NCBI RefSeq assembly: GCF_009711405.1
Contig: NZ_SMLW01000661.1
Coordinates: forward strand, 1 to 32,737
DNA: 32,737 bases
Direction of reading: 5' to 3'
Origin: Fulvivirga kasyanovii
Lineage (GTDB): Bacteria; Bacteroidota; Bacteroidia; Cytophagales; Cyclobacteriaceae
The translations under genes and the position numbers were made by a program. How positions within the stretch are numbered: the stretch's first letter is position 1; every line of letters starts with the position of its first letter. Of the stretch, positions 9,567 through 18,142 are shown piece after piece. The notes below the pieces were generated by a model that made no database searches, was not told the DNA's origin, and was given only the letters and a program-made list of their open reading frames with translations.

Positions 9567-9634
9567 CTGTTTGGTATGGATATTGGGTATTCGGCAATAA
9601 CACTTATCAGATTTTGTCACCAATCTCTATCGTT

Positions 9635-11590
9635 ATGAATATAAAATCTACAATAACTGTATTACTGACCGCAATCAGCACGGTCTGTATATCACAGGTC
9701 AAAGAACAATGGAGTACCTCGCTACAGGGAAATGTCAACTGGCAGCAGGTTACCCCGGCAGGCCACTTGCTCATAGGAACCGAATCTGCACTGACATCCG
9801 TTGATCCCCAAACAGGTAAAATACAATGGGAAATCTCCCGGTTCGGAGGTGTACCTCAGGATAAGGTACAACAAGCAGGTTCTTCACCACTGGTATCAGT
9901 GAATAGCAATGGTGATATCTTTATGATAGACCCATTTACCGGCGAAGTGAAATTTGACTCTCAAAAAGCCGGGATTGCAGAAATACTGGACGACTATGTG
10001 CTTTACAAAGCCAATGGTATTTTAATAGCTGGAAAAGATGCTTCCAATAAACCAGCAATGGTTTTCGCTAACCTAGCTGACGGAAAAATAGCCTGGAAAC
10101 TTAGTGATGACTACGGCCGGGTTGTAAGCGTAAATGAGCTTAGCCCAAACGAACTTCTTATTGTCACTTTGTTCAACAACTACAAGATCAACAGCAAATC
10201 AGGGGAAGTGATCTGGAGAAATGATGTATCGGAGGCCAACAAGCAACTGGAAAAGCTGGGGGCTTTTGGCAGCCTTATGAAGCAGGCAGCGACCCAGCAC
10301 GCTGAAGGCATGGATTTCAATGTCAAGTTTTACAAGCATCCTAAAATGGATATTTTCTATGTGGGTTCAGAGCAGAAAAAGGAGTCTTCCTTTAGCAGCT
10401 CATCCTCATCTCCTCCTCCTGTTACTTACTCATCGGTATTTTATGCCTATAACATGGGCGACGGAAGCCGCATCTGGGAAAGTCCGCTTGAAGTTGACGG
10501 CAGGCTAAGCCACCTGTTTTTTCATGATAAGGGCCTGGTAATTCTGCCTGATGATGGTGCCAATACAAAGATCAACCTGTTCAGCAACAAAACCCAGGAA
10601 GGTAGCTGGGGCAAAAAAGGAAGAGGTGTAAAGGTAAAGGGTGGTATTTATGATTACATCCCAGTAGGCAGTGGCCTTTTGCTAATTTCCAAAAATGGAG
10701 ATAAAAATTACCTTACTTTCCTGGATACCAACCTGGGCATACTGACTTTTGAAAAACCGGTAAAAATAGATGGAGAAGTGGTGCGTAGTGAGAAAATTGA
10801 TAATGGTGTATTCTACGTAACCACGGAAGAGGCCAATGTACTTAATACATCTACAGGTGAGCTTTTACTGGATAAATCCATCAATACATCTCCAGCGCTG
10901 GTTGGCAGCAAGGATGATAAATTTTACATTTTTGATACCAAAGAGAATAAGCTGAAAGTAATGAACAAAGCCGATGGAAAAGTTAGCAACCTGTCGGATG
11001 TGGCACTCAAATTTGAAGGCAAGGAAGCCCCAACCGGCCTGGAAGTGAGAAATAATGGCATCTTCATTCATTCAGACCAAAATGTGGCCTTATTTGACCT
11101 GTCAGGAAAATTGAACTATCAAAGTTATTATGAAGCCCCAAGAGAACCCGGCTTAAAAAGAGCGTTGTTATATGCTCAGGCCGTACGTGCTGCCTATATC
11201 GGTGCGAGCGCCTATGCGGCTTCGGGAGTCTATCAATCGGCAGCGCCTCAGGTAAAGCAGGAAGATGCACTGGCCGGCGCTATGGTAGAGGGTATCGGCC
11301 AGGCCTATGGCGAACTTGGTGATGCAGCCTCTGACTTCGCAATGAAATCATTCAAGCAGGCCAGCGCCCGCTTCAAAGCATCTACTCAGTCCCGTGATTT
11401 TATGATGATATTGTCAAAACAGGAGGGCAACAAAAACGCCTTGCTGAAAGTGAATAAAAACACCGGAAAGGTTGATGCATACATAGACCTCGGAAAGGAA
11501 AGAATGCCAAACTATGCTGTGGACGATGTCACCGGGCAGGTATTTTACCAGACCGGATCAAGCATTGTAGCAGGGTATCAGCTTGATTAA
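9635..11590 (+). CDS. Secreted PQQ-binding-like beta-propeller protein
   Basis: Using the ATG at 9635 the product has 651 residues, with a signal peptide ending near ISQ (about residue 21). An in-frame TTG at 9614 would add seven residues in front of the signal peptide and is less likely. Repeated blade motifs of the type SVDPQTGKIQWEI, NLADGKIAWKL, NMGDGSRIWESP and NTSTGELLLDKS indicate a PQQ/WD-like beta-propeller. There is a Ser/Pro-rich insert at about 250-265. An Ala/Tyr-rich helical insert at about residues 505-585, between the last blades, is not typical of a plain propeller. No PQQ-dehydrogenase catalytic residues are evident, so a scaffold or binding role in the periplasm or envelope is more likely than an enzyme. 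No neighbouring gene indicates its partner. Confidence 0.75.
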   Translation: MNIKSTITVLLTAISTVCISQVKEQWSTSLQGNVNWQQVTPAGHLLIGTESALTSVDPQTGKIQWEISRFGGVPQDKVQQAGSSPLVSVNSNGDIFMIDPFTGEVKFDSQKAGIAEILDDYVLYKANGILIAGKDASNKPAMVFANLADGKIAWKLSDDYGRVVSVNELSPNELLIVTLFNNYKINSKSGEVIWRNDVSEANKQLEKLGAFGSLMKQAATQHAEGMDFNVKFYKHPKMDIFYVGSEQKKESSFSSSSSSPPPVTYSSVFYAYNMGDGSRIWESPLEVDGRLSHLFFHDKGLVILPDDGANTKINLFSNKTQEGSWGKKGRGVKVKGGIYDYIPVGSGLLLISKNGDKNYLTFLDTNLGILTFEKPVKIDGEVVRSEKIDNGVFYVTTEEANVLNTSTGELLLDKSINTSPALVGSKDDKFYIFDTKENKLKVMNKADGKVSNLSDVALKFEGKEAPTGLEVRNNGIFIHSDQNVALFDLSGKLNYQSYYEAPREPGLKRALLYAQAVRAAYIGASAYAASGVYQSAAPQVKQEDALAGAMVEGIGQAYGELGDAASDFAMKSFKQASARFKASTQSRDFMMILSKQEGNKNALLKVNKNTGKVDAYIDLGKERMPNYAVDDVTGQVFYQTGSSIVAGYQLD

Positions 11591-11600
11591 AATAACTTTT

Positions 11601-11632
11601 GTAGCCGTTTCCTGATTACCGGAGACGGCTAC
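11601..11632. terminator. Shared hairpin between convergent genes
   Basis: Arms at 11601-11612 and 11621-11632 pair over 12 bp with one wobble, around an 8-nt loop. The structure starts 10 nt after the stop of the beta-propeller gene. Its right arm covers the stop codon of the convergent DUF3667 gene (11629-11631). The symmetric position suggests that it ends both transcripts. A strong T-run is absent on either side. Confidence 0.5.
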
Positions 11633-12369
11633 AACCCTTTCAGTTTATCTCCTATAAATAAATAGATGCCATAGTTTAGCATAAATTGCAGCAAATAAGC
11701 ACATGCCAAAGCAAGCAGCACCTTAACCACCTGAATCAGCTTTCTGATCTCAAAAAAAGAAAAATACACCCAGAAATTGTAGACCAGGGTAATAGCACTG
11801 TAAACAGCAATAACCTCACCCTTCAGCGCAGGCATTACTGCAATGACCGGAAACATCAATAGCAGCATGAGCAGTTGCTGCGCGGTGATGTAGATATTCA
11901 GGATCAGGTTTTCGGTATAGTTATATTTGCTGCCGATAAAAAAGAGCCATGAAAACAAGGCGAAGACAGGAATGGCTATAATATTGATAACCGTGGTATA
12001 CTGCTCCGCAAATGACAGGAACATCGCTAAATAATCAACCGGCAGTATGTGTAGAACAGGTCCGGGTTTTTCGCTCAGGAAAAGATCAAAACGTATGGAT
12101 ACATATGTGGCCAGGGCACCGATAAGCAGCAGATATTTGACAGGCACATACAAACTCACCCGTTTACCTTCCAGATAAGCTCTGATTGCCGCTCCCGGTC
12201 TCAAAAAAAGCTGACTCACGGTATAAAAGAGACCTTTCTCTATATCCAGGGACGAAAAGAAGGTTTCCTTCACAAAATAAGGAAAGTTAAAGCGCCTTAC
12301 ACTGGCACTCTGCCCGCAGACATTACAAAAACTACCTTCATAACTGTTGCTACAATTCTTACAGATCAT
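11629..12369 (-). CDS. DUF3667 domain membrane protein with N-terminal zinc ribbon
   Basis: Starting at the ATG at 12369 the protein has 246 residues. It begins MICKNCSNSYEGSFCNVCGQ, a four-cysteine zinc ribbon of the form CxxC...CxxCG. A conserved amphipathic block follows (FSSLDIEKGLFYTVSQLF, LRPGAAIRAYLEGKR), and then about five hydrophobic helices. This is the layout of Bacteroidota DUF3667 proteins, whose function is unknown. An upstream in-frame Met at 12405 would put 12 extra residues before the ribbon, and the ribbon normally starts the protein, so 12369 was chosen. The gene is convergent with the beta-propeller gene and lies downstream of the aldo/keto reductase on the same strand. 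Confidence 0.8.
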   Translation of the reverse strand: MICKNCSNSYEGSFCNVCGQSASVRRFNFPYFVKETFFSSLDIEKGLFYTVSQLFLRPGAAIRAYLEGKRVSLYVPVKYLLLIGALATYVSIRFDLFLSEKPGPVLHILPVDYLAMFLSFAEQYTTVINIIAIPVFALFSWLFFIGSKYNYTENLILNIYITAQQLLMLLLMFPVIAVMPALKGEVIAVYSAITLVYNFWVYFSFFEIRKLIQVVKVLLALACAYLLQFMLNYGIYLFIGDKLKGL

Positions 12370-12488
12370 GACCGGCAATATACAAACATGCCGATTGTAT
12401 AGCACTTAAAATCTATGGATTGGCAGCTCAAAATTGAATAAGCATCAAGAGCGTCCCCGGGAGAGTACTCTTAATGCTTTCAAAAACT

Positions 12489-13484
12489 TTAATAAACAGG
12501 GTGCTCCGGCTTATTGGCAAGTATACTTTCTATTTTTTCCATCACCTCAGCCGTCAGCTTTTCCTTAGCTTCCAGTGCTTTCAGGTTTTCCTGTAGTTGT
12601 TCTTTTTTTGATGCCCCAAGGATCACAGTGCTTACATCATCATTTTTAAGACACCAGGCAAGGGCCAGCAAGGGCATGCTCATGCCAAGTTCTTTAGACA
12701 ATCCGGTAAGCTTCTTCACCTTGGCGAGGTTCTCCTCAGCCAGTGACCTGTCCTTCAGCCATTCCAGTCCCTCTATTCCCAGCCGTGTGCCTTCCGGAAA
12801 TCCATCATTGTACTTACCGGTTAGTACTCCACTGGCCAATGGCGACCAGATGGTAGTCCCAAGCCCTACGGTTTTATAGATTTGTGAATATTCGACTTCT
12901 ACTTTATTGCGCACAAACATATTATACTGCGGCTGCTCCATAGTGGGTCCGATGAGGTTATACTGCCTGGCCACCATATGGGCTTCCATGATCTCCTGGG
13001 CGCTCCACTCTGAAGTCCCCCAATAAAGCACCTTCCCTTGCTGGATCAGATTGTGCATGGCCCAGACAGTCTCCTCAATAGGTGTCTGTTTATCAGGGCG
13101 GTGGCAAAAGTAAAGGTCAAGATAATCTACCTGCAACCGTTTCAGAGCCTGGTGACAGGCCTCCACCACATGCTTTCTGCTCAACCCGACCTGGGTAGGT
13201 TTTAAGTCCTTCATACCCCCATCTGCCCCAAAAAACACTTTGCTGGACACAATATAGCTATCCCTTCTCCAGCCTTTCTTTTTGAGCACCTCCCCCATTA
13301 CTTCTTCTGACTTACCCCCTGCGTAAGATTCAGCATTATCAAAAAAATTGATACCATTGTCATAAGCCACCGTCATCAGATCTTCCGCGGTATTGTCTCC
13401 TATTTGCTTCCCAAAGGTCAGCCATGATCCAAACGATAATCGGCTTACTTGTAGTCCTGATTTTCCTAGTCTTTTATATTCCAT
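12489..13484 (-). CDS. Aldo/keto reductase (voltage-gated K+ channel beta-subunit-like subgroup)
   Basis: This 331-residue (alpha/beta)8-barrel NADPH-dependent oxidoreductase has the complete catalytic tetrad: Asp49 and Tyr54 in DNAESYAGG, Lys82 in SSKVFF and His128 in YFCHRPD. The N-terminus MEYKRLGKSGLQVSRLSFGS is typical, as is the C-terminal cofactor loop VILGASKKEQLQENL. Similarity of the GTSEWSAQEIMEAH segment and overall length to the K+-channel beta-subunit/YghZ group suggests reduction of aldehydes or methylglyoxal-type carbonyls. The substrate cannot be fixed from sequence. The 118-bp gap to the DUF3667 gene leaves co-transcription uncertain. Confidence 0.92.
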   Translation of the reverse strand: MEYKRLGKSGLQVSRLSFGSWLTFGKQIGDNTAEDLMTVAYDNGINFFDNAESYAGGKSEEVMGEVLKKKGWRRDSYIVSSKVFFGADGGMKDLKPTQVGLSRKHVVEACHQALKRLQVDYLDLYFCHRPDKQTPIEETVWAMHNLIQQGKVLYWGTSEWSAQEIMEAHMVARQYNLIGPTMEQPQYNMFVRNKVEVEYSQIYKTVGLGTTIWSPLASGVLTGKYNDGFPEGTRLGIEGLEWLKDRSLAEENLAKVKKLTGLSKELGMSMPLLALAWCLKNDDVSTVILGASKKEQLQENLKALEAKEKLTAEVMEKIESILANKPEHPVY

Positions 13485-13644
13485 GTTTTTTCTGGTTTCT
13501 GGTCGTTGGTTGCTGGTTTGGCACTGCGATTACCGGTTACCGGTCACTCCTGCTTTCCTGGTAAAATTATTAAATGCCTTTTAATTGAGAACTATGAATT
13601 AATGGAGAACTATGAACTGTAAACTAAGAAATTGTAATCCTGCT
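13485..13644. repeat. Non-coding gap with short degenerate repeats
   Basis: This 160-bp gap between the ligase and aldo/keto reductase genes contains a degenerate run at about 13493-13530. On the minus strand the run reads as repeated ACCAG/ACCAA units (AACCAGCAACCAACGACCAG). It also contains a 12-bp direct repeat GAGAACTATGAA at 13587-13598 and 13605-13616 (offset 18 bp). No ORF, hairpin terminator or promoter stands out. It looks like the repeat-derived intergenic debris often seen in Bacteroidota genomes. Confidence 0.4.
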
Positions 13645-15234
13645 TCATCCGTAAACATCCAGCAGTTGCCAAAGGTCTGCGAGCGTATTGGCTTCATCTT
13701 TGTTTTTGTCTTTTCTCCATCGTTTTATTCTGGGGAACCTCAGTGCAATGCCTGATTTGTGTCTCGTGGATTTATTGATACCTTCAAAAGCAATTTCAAA
13801 TACCAGTTCAGGGGTTACACTTCTTACAGGGCCAAACCTGTCGATGGTATTTCTCTTCACAAACCGGTCTACTTCTCTGATCTCTTCATCAGTAAGGCCC
13901 GAGTAGGCTTTGGTAAACGGCACCAGTTGGTCATTATCCCAAACGGCAAAGGTGTAATCGGTATATAAATTTGCCCTTCTTCCATGCCCCCGCATGGCAT
14001 AGATCATTACAGCATCAACCGTAAGCGGATCGACTTTCCACTTCCACCAGTCCCCTCTTTTTCTTCCGGTCTGGTACACCGAGTCCTTTCTCTTTAGCAT
14101 AATGCCTTCACTGTAAAATTCCCTCGACCTCTCCCTCTCTTCCGCCAGTTGCTCCCAGGTATCAAAGTCTACCACATCCGACAGTTGGAGTATACCTCCG
14201 GTACTGGTACTACCCACCAGCTCCTCCAAAGCCCTCCTTCTTTTATCCATGGCCCAGTTTCTTATGTCTTCCCCCTGCCATTCGATAAGATCGTAGGCTT
14301 TGAACACCACAGGTGATTTTTTAAGGACATTGCTGGTGAGGTTTTTCCTGCCAATGCGGGTCTGGAGTAAACTGAAAGGCAAAGGTTGCCCGTCTTTAAA
14401 GGGCAAAATCTCCCCGTCGATGACCGTGCCATCAGGTAGCTGCTCCCTGAAAATCTCATACTCAGGGTACTTGTCGGTAACCAGCTCTTCGCCTCTTGAC
14501 CAAACATAAAGCTGACCTTTTCTGACAATGACCTGCCCTCTTATGCCGTCCCATTTTCGTTCAGCCATCCATTCATCCGGACTGCCTATTTCATATGGAT
14601 CATCCAAAGCATAAGCAAGGTAAAAAGGGTAAGGCCGGGATTGGTCTTCTCCCTTATCCGCGGAAAGCACGAGGTCTTCAAAGGTTGTGGTATCAGGAGT
14701 CCAGTTGCCCATCAGCCGGTGGGCGAGCATATTTTCCTCAATACCGGTGTACTTCGCCAGCGCCCTTACCATCAGCTTCTGCGATACACCCATGCGAAAT
14801 GCTCCGGTGATCAGTTTATTAAAAACAAACCGCTCCGTAGATGACAATGAAGCCCATGCCTCCCTGAGCCTGCTTTTCTTGACCTCCTCCTCCAAACCTT
14901 CCAGCGACATGATATACTTTATCCAGTAAGTTAGAGAATGATCGGTATGAGTTTCCCTTTCGGGCAATATTAAAGCTATTGTTTCAGCCAGATCTCCTGC
15001 CACATGATATGACTCTTCAAAAAGCCAGTAAGGAAGGTTGCTGAACTCAGCAGCCCATATTTTCAGAAAGCTGACATTTACAGTTCGTTTAGGCCTTTTA
15101 TGAGATAGAAGGGCAATAGTCCAAAGTTTATCGTCTGATGAAGCTTTCTCAAAGTACTGTATTAAGGCATCAACTTTTACCAGTGTTTTAGTGGTTTGGT
15201 CAAGGCGGGTGAATAGCTCTGCAAAATTTTTCAT
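13645..15234 (-). CDS. ATP-dependent DNA ligase (PP_1105-type, ligase-associated repair cluster)
   Basis: This 529-residue protein has an N-terminal DNA-binding domain (about 1-200) rich in helices. The nucleotidyltransferase core has motif I KWDGIR with adenylated Lys227, motif III DGE at 273-275, motif IV EGIMLKRK at 376-383 and motif V WWKWK at 396-400. A C-terminal OB fold follows. It seals 3'-OH/5'-phosphate nicks using ATP. Cells normally have NAD-dependent LigA for replication, so this enzyme is a repair ligase. The length and the GAFRMGVSQKLMVRALAKYTG block match the bacterial family that is genetically linked to an Lhr-type helicase, an MBL exonuclease and PdeM. Its ATG overlaps the exonuclease stop by 4 nt, so the two are translationally coupled. 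The start is well supported by this overlap. Confidence 0.94.
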   Translation of the reverse strand: MKNFAELFTRLDQTTKTLVKVDALIQYFEKASSDDKLWTIALLSHKRPKRTVNVSFLKIWAAEFSNLPYWLFEESYHVAGDLAETIALILPERETHTDHSLTYWIKYIMSLEGLEEEVKKSRLREAWASLSSTERFVFNKLITGAFRMGVSQKLMVRALAKYTGIEENMLAHRLMGNWTPDTTTFEDLVLSADKGEDQSRPYPFYLAYALDDPYEIGSPDEWMAERKWDGIRGQVIVRKGQLYVWSRGEELVTDKYPEYEIFREQLPDGTVIDGEILPFKDGQPLPFSLLQTRIGRKNLTSNVLKKSPVVFKAYDLIEWQGEDIRNWAMDKRRRALEELVGSTSTGGILQLSDVVDFDTWEQLAEERERSREFYSEGIMLKRKDSVYQTGRKRGDWWKWKVDPLTVDAVMIYAMRGHGRRANLYTDYTFAVWDNDQLVPFTKAYSGLTDEEIREVDRFVKRNTIDRFGPVRSVTPELVFEIAFEGINKSTRHKSGIALRFPRIKRWRKDKNKDEANTLADLWQLLDVYG

Positions 15235-16274
15235 GATGCCGTATCCTTTCCCTCAGATTTAGCATCTTTTTCCACGCCTTCACCTATCTCTTCAAGCTCC
15301 CCCTCAAATTGGGTTTCTATCCTGGCTGCCTCAATGCCTTTTTCATTGAGCCAGCGACTGAAAGTGGTAGTGTAGCCGTGGGTCACAAACACCCGCTCGG
15401 CCTGCGAAGCCTCCACAGCCTGGTTTAACCCATTCCAGTCAGCATGGTCTGACAGTGAAAAGCCCCTGTCTACTGACCGCCGTCTTCTGGCTCCTCTAAG
15501 CCGCATCCACCCTGAGGCCACTCCTACGCTATAGGGCAGAAATTTTTTCATCCATGGAGAACCCCGAGCCGAAGGAGTAGCTATCACTATTCCTCCTTCA
15601 AATTCCCCTTTGTTCATTTCCGGCGTCACTCTCGTAGTTGGTTTTAGATTAACCCCCTGGCCCCTGATTATTTCATTGACATTCTCAACGGCACCATGGG
15701 TAAATATCCGGCCAATGGAATCGTCAAGCCCCTGGATCAGCCGCTGGGCTTTCCCAAGGGCATAGCCGGAAAGTACAGTTACCTTGCCCTGCTCCTTGTT
15801 TTGCTTCCACCAGCTATTGATCTCACTGAAAATTTCTTGCTGTGGAAGCCATGAGTATATGGGCAGCCCAAAAGTAGATTCGGTAATGAAAGTATGGCAC
15901 TTTACAGGCTCAAAGGCCTCGGAAAGGCCATCATCTTCCACTTTATAGTCTCCTGAAACTACCCAGACTTCGCCGTTATATTCTACCCTGATCTGCGCTG
16001 AACCAATGATGTGCCCCGCAGGATGAAAAGAAAAATGTACGCCATTGATGGTCACTATCTGGCCGTACGTTACGGTTTCAATATTGATATCATTACCCAA
16101 ACGATATTTAATTACCGGCATGGCTGATACAGTACTCAGATAGTACTGGTGTCCCCACCGGCTGTGGTCAGCGTGCCCATGGGTGATCAGTGCTTTTCGC
16201 ACAGGTTTCCATGGATCAATGTATACATCCGCCTTGGGGCAGTAGATGCCCTTGTCCGTAAATTCCAATAACAT
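15231..16274 (-). CDS. Ligase-associated DNA damage response exonuclease (MBL fold, beta-CASP-like)
   Basis: This 347-residue metallo-beta-lactamase-fold nuclease has the metal-binding signature HGHADH at 32-37, HPAGHIIGSAQ with His88, SGDYK with Asp109, and the downstream motifs SDHADW (275-280) and VTHGY with His299. These resemble the CPSF-73/SNM1-type nucleic-acid nucleases. In Pseudomonas putida a homologue is a Mn-dependent DNA exonuclease. It is coupled to the ligase by a 4-nt ATGA overlap and probably prepares ends for it. The C-terminus is an acidic, Lys/Glu-rich tail of about 20 residues with no recognisable function. The 82-bp gap upstream to the amidase gene leaves open whether this is an independent operon. 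No consensus promoter was found there. Confidence 0.93.
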   Translation of the reverse strand: MLLEFTDKGIYCPKADVYIDPWKPVRKALITHGHADHSRWGHQYYLSTVSAMPVIKYRLGNDINIETVTYGQIVTINGVHFSFHPAGHIIGSAQIRVEYNGEVWVVSGDYKVEDDGLSEAFEPVKCHTFITESTFGLPIYSWLPQQEIFSEINSWWKQNKEQGKVTVLSGYALGKAQRLIQGLDDSIGRIFTHGAVENVNEIIRGQGVNLKPTTRVTPEMNKGEFEGGIVIATPSARGSPWMKKFLPYSVGVASGWMRLRGARRRRSVDRGFSLSDHADWNGLNQAVEASQAERVFVTHGYTTTFSRWLNEKGIEAARIETQFEGELEEIGEGVEKDAKSEGKDTAS

Positions 16275-16355
16275 ATCCGGGATATAAACAAGCCTGGCTA
16301 CTCAATGTTTAACCTTTGACATGCCAGCCTTTAACAAAGACTCCCTTAAATATAA

Positions 16356-17588
16356 TTAATCGGTGATTATCAAACGCCTTTTGATAAGTTCACTTCCTGA
16401 TTGGTAATGCAAAATATAGAGCCCTGCGGCAAAATCGCCGGTGGAGAAGGAAGCAATTCCGTCCTGTACAAGGTAAGGATGTACATTAAACGGCAGCCCT
16501 CTCATATCATACAGCACAAATTTATGCGTCTCACTATTTAGCAGTTCTACTTTGAAGTACGATTCGGCCGGGTTTGGAAAGAGGGTAAAAACCAATGGTT
16601 CCTCATCCCCACAAGTCTCCATGGTTTCAGCCGTTGCATAGCGGATTTCCGATAGACGCTCATACGTTTCCTGTCCGGGGCATTCGGTACTACACCCATC
16701 CCGGTGGCCGGCTATTACGGGCAAAGAAGCATTCAGGGGATGTGGATCAATGCCAAAAGGATCAAGCTCATCTTTTTCTGCTTTCCAGGCCAGCAACTGC
16801 GACAGCGAAGCCAGGGTTTCGTCTGATGGAGGTATCTGTGTATAGGTACCCATCAGGCATACACCCATGGTAGTGCTGTTCTTTCCGCAAAAGTGTGCTC
16901 CGATTACGACATCCTGTTCCCCGCTTCCCGGATCTCTTCCTTTAAATATGGTACCATCAGGGGCAATTAAATAGTTATACCCAATGTCCGACCAGCCATT
17001 GCTCTGGGTATGGTATATGTAAATATTGCGGATCACGTTCGTATAGTCCTCCACGTTATTGGAAGTAGCGGAATGGTGAATAATAATATTTTCGGTAACG
17101 GTAAATGACCTGTTATAAGAAGGCTCCGGCAACCCTTCACGCCATACACTTTGGTCTACCATCTCAGGTTTGGCACACTCATCCTGTTGCTTGTTAAGGC
17201 GTGGTGCTTTTAACGGATCTTTCACGCTTCCTGCATCTATGATTACGACCTCAACCTCGCCTGTTATACCACCGGTAAACAATTGAAACTGAGTTATGAC
17301 AGCATCAAAAACCACCAGGTTTGTCACCTTTCCTTCACCAGAGTAGTGATCGTCCCGTGTCAGGGGGTACTCTTTTCCATCCACTTCGATGTACGCTCCA
17401 TCGAGCGACCCCTGATATTTTATAGCAATACTTGTGGCCTCGATGCCGGTAAATGACTGAGATTGCCCAGGCCCTGCTTTGGTTTGCAAAAGGCGGGTAT
17501 TAGCTCCGATTTTCCGTCCCCGGTCTTGCTGTGCGCCCGCTAATAATGGTATAATTAATAAGATCAGTACCCATAAATATTGCCTCAT
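16356..17588 (-). CDS. Secreted N-acetylmuramoyl-L-alanine amidase (PGRP fold) with T9SS sorting domain
   Basis: This 410-residue exported protein has a signal peptide (cleavage near AGA-QQD, residue 19-20). A beta-rich N-terminal region (about 45-120) carries no family name I can give. A PGRP/amidase_2 domain lies at about 165-315. The zinc ligands are visible: His171 in IIIHHSAT, His295 in AGHRD and Cys303 in TECPG. Tyr204 in IGYNYLI matches the catalytic Tyr of the T7 lysozyme fold. The last about 75 residues begin FTLFPNPAE and end LYILHYQSGSELIKRRLIITD, a type A T9SS C-terminal sorting domain. The enzyme should therefore be secreted or attached at the cell surface and act on peptidoglycan, possibly of other bacteria. 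It lies 35 bp downstream of the histidine phosphatase gene in a three-gene cassette of exported proteins. Confidence 0.9.
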   Translation of the reverse strand: MRQYLWVLILLIIPLLAGAQQDRGRKIGANTRLLQTKAGPGQSQSFTGIEATSIAIKYQGSLDGAYIEVDGKEYPLTRDDHYSGEGKVTNLVVFDAVITQFQLFTGGITGEVEVVIIDAGSVKDPLKAPRLNKQQDECAKPEMVDQSVWREGLPEPSYNRSFTVTENIIIHHSATSNNVEDYTNVIRNIYIYHTQSNGWSDIGYNYLIAPDGTIFKGRDPGSGEQDVVIGAHFCGKNSTTMGVCLMGTYTQIPPSDETLASLSQLLAWKAEKDELDPFGIDPHPLNASLPVIAGHRDGCSTECPGQETYERLSEIRYATAETMETCGDEEPLVFTLFPNPAESYFKVELLNSETHKFVLYDMRGLPFNVHPYLVQDGIASFSTGDFAAGLYILHYQSGSELIKRRLIITD

Positions 17589-17623
17589 GCCTCTTCTTCA
17601 ATTGCTGGTTTTAAATAAATAAT

Positions 17624-18142
17624 CTATTCTATGCTCGTGGGCTCTCCGTACTGAAGCTGGAGAACTTTTGCTTTGCCAACTGCTAAATAATAGACTATAT
17701 ATAAATTATCGTAATCCGATTCGTTTAGTTGCCCAAATTTATCTTCGCCCAGCAGCATATTCAGAATAGCCGGTGTTGTATTGGAGTGCCCCGAGATCAG
17801 CAGCGTCTTTCCCCGGCTTTCCTCAATAGTCTGGATCATGTCTTCAAGTTTGAAAGGATTGTAGTCCACTATCTCCAAACCTTTACTTTTTACCACGGGT
17901 TCCACGGTCAACCTTGTCCTTTTAAAGGGGGTTGAATAAACAGCGTCAATATTAACAGCCTCCAGTGTTTCGGCGAGTACTGCTGCGCGTTTCTCTCCCT
18001 GCTCGGTCAGGACAGGGTCTCCTTCTTTATCAAATGCTTTTTCAGCGTGCCGTACCAGAATAAGGGTCGTTATTTCATCATCCTGAGCATGCACATGCCC
18101 CAGTAATAGAATGGCAACCAGTGCGAGTAGATACTTTTTCAT
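17624..18142 (-). CDS. Exported histidine phosphatase (phosphoglycerate mutase-like/SixA-like)
   Basis: This 172-residue protein has a signal peptide (cleavage near VHA-QDD, residue 19-20) and a compact branch-1 histidine phosphatase domain. The phosphoacceptor motif is LVRHAEK with His32. Arg75 in PFKRTR and the second catalytic His119 in SGHSN complete the pocket. The short domain length is like SixA or other small phosphatases rather than mutases or phytases. The predicted location is the periplasm, so a small phosphoester substrate is more likely than a phosphoprotein, but the substrate is unknown. Its start codon overlaps the stop of the NTF2-like gene by 4 nt, so the two are translationally coupled. 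Confidence 0.88.
   Translation of the reverse strand: MKKYLLALVAILLLGHVHAQDDEITTLILVRHAEKAFDKEGDPVLTEQGEKRAAVLAETLEAVNIDAVYSTPFKRTRLTVEPVVKSKGLEIVDYNPFKLEDMIQTIEESRGKTLLISGHSNTTPAILNMLLGEDKFGQLNESDYDNLYIVYYLAVGKAKVLQLQYGEPTSIE

Noticed and set aside
12370-12405. Met at 12405 as start of the DUF3667 protein
   Set aside because: It would place 12 unrelated residues before the zinc ribbon, which normally begins the protein; the ATG at 12369 is better.
16356-17588. Amidase as a eukaryote-like immune PGRP or phage endolysin
   Set aside because: The signal peptide and T9SS sorting domain show a normal bacterial exported protein. No phage genes are nearby.
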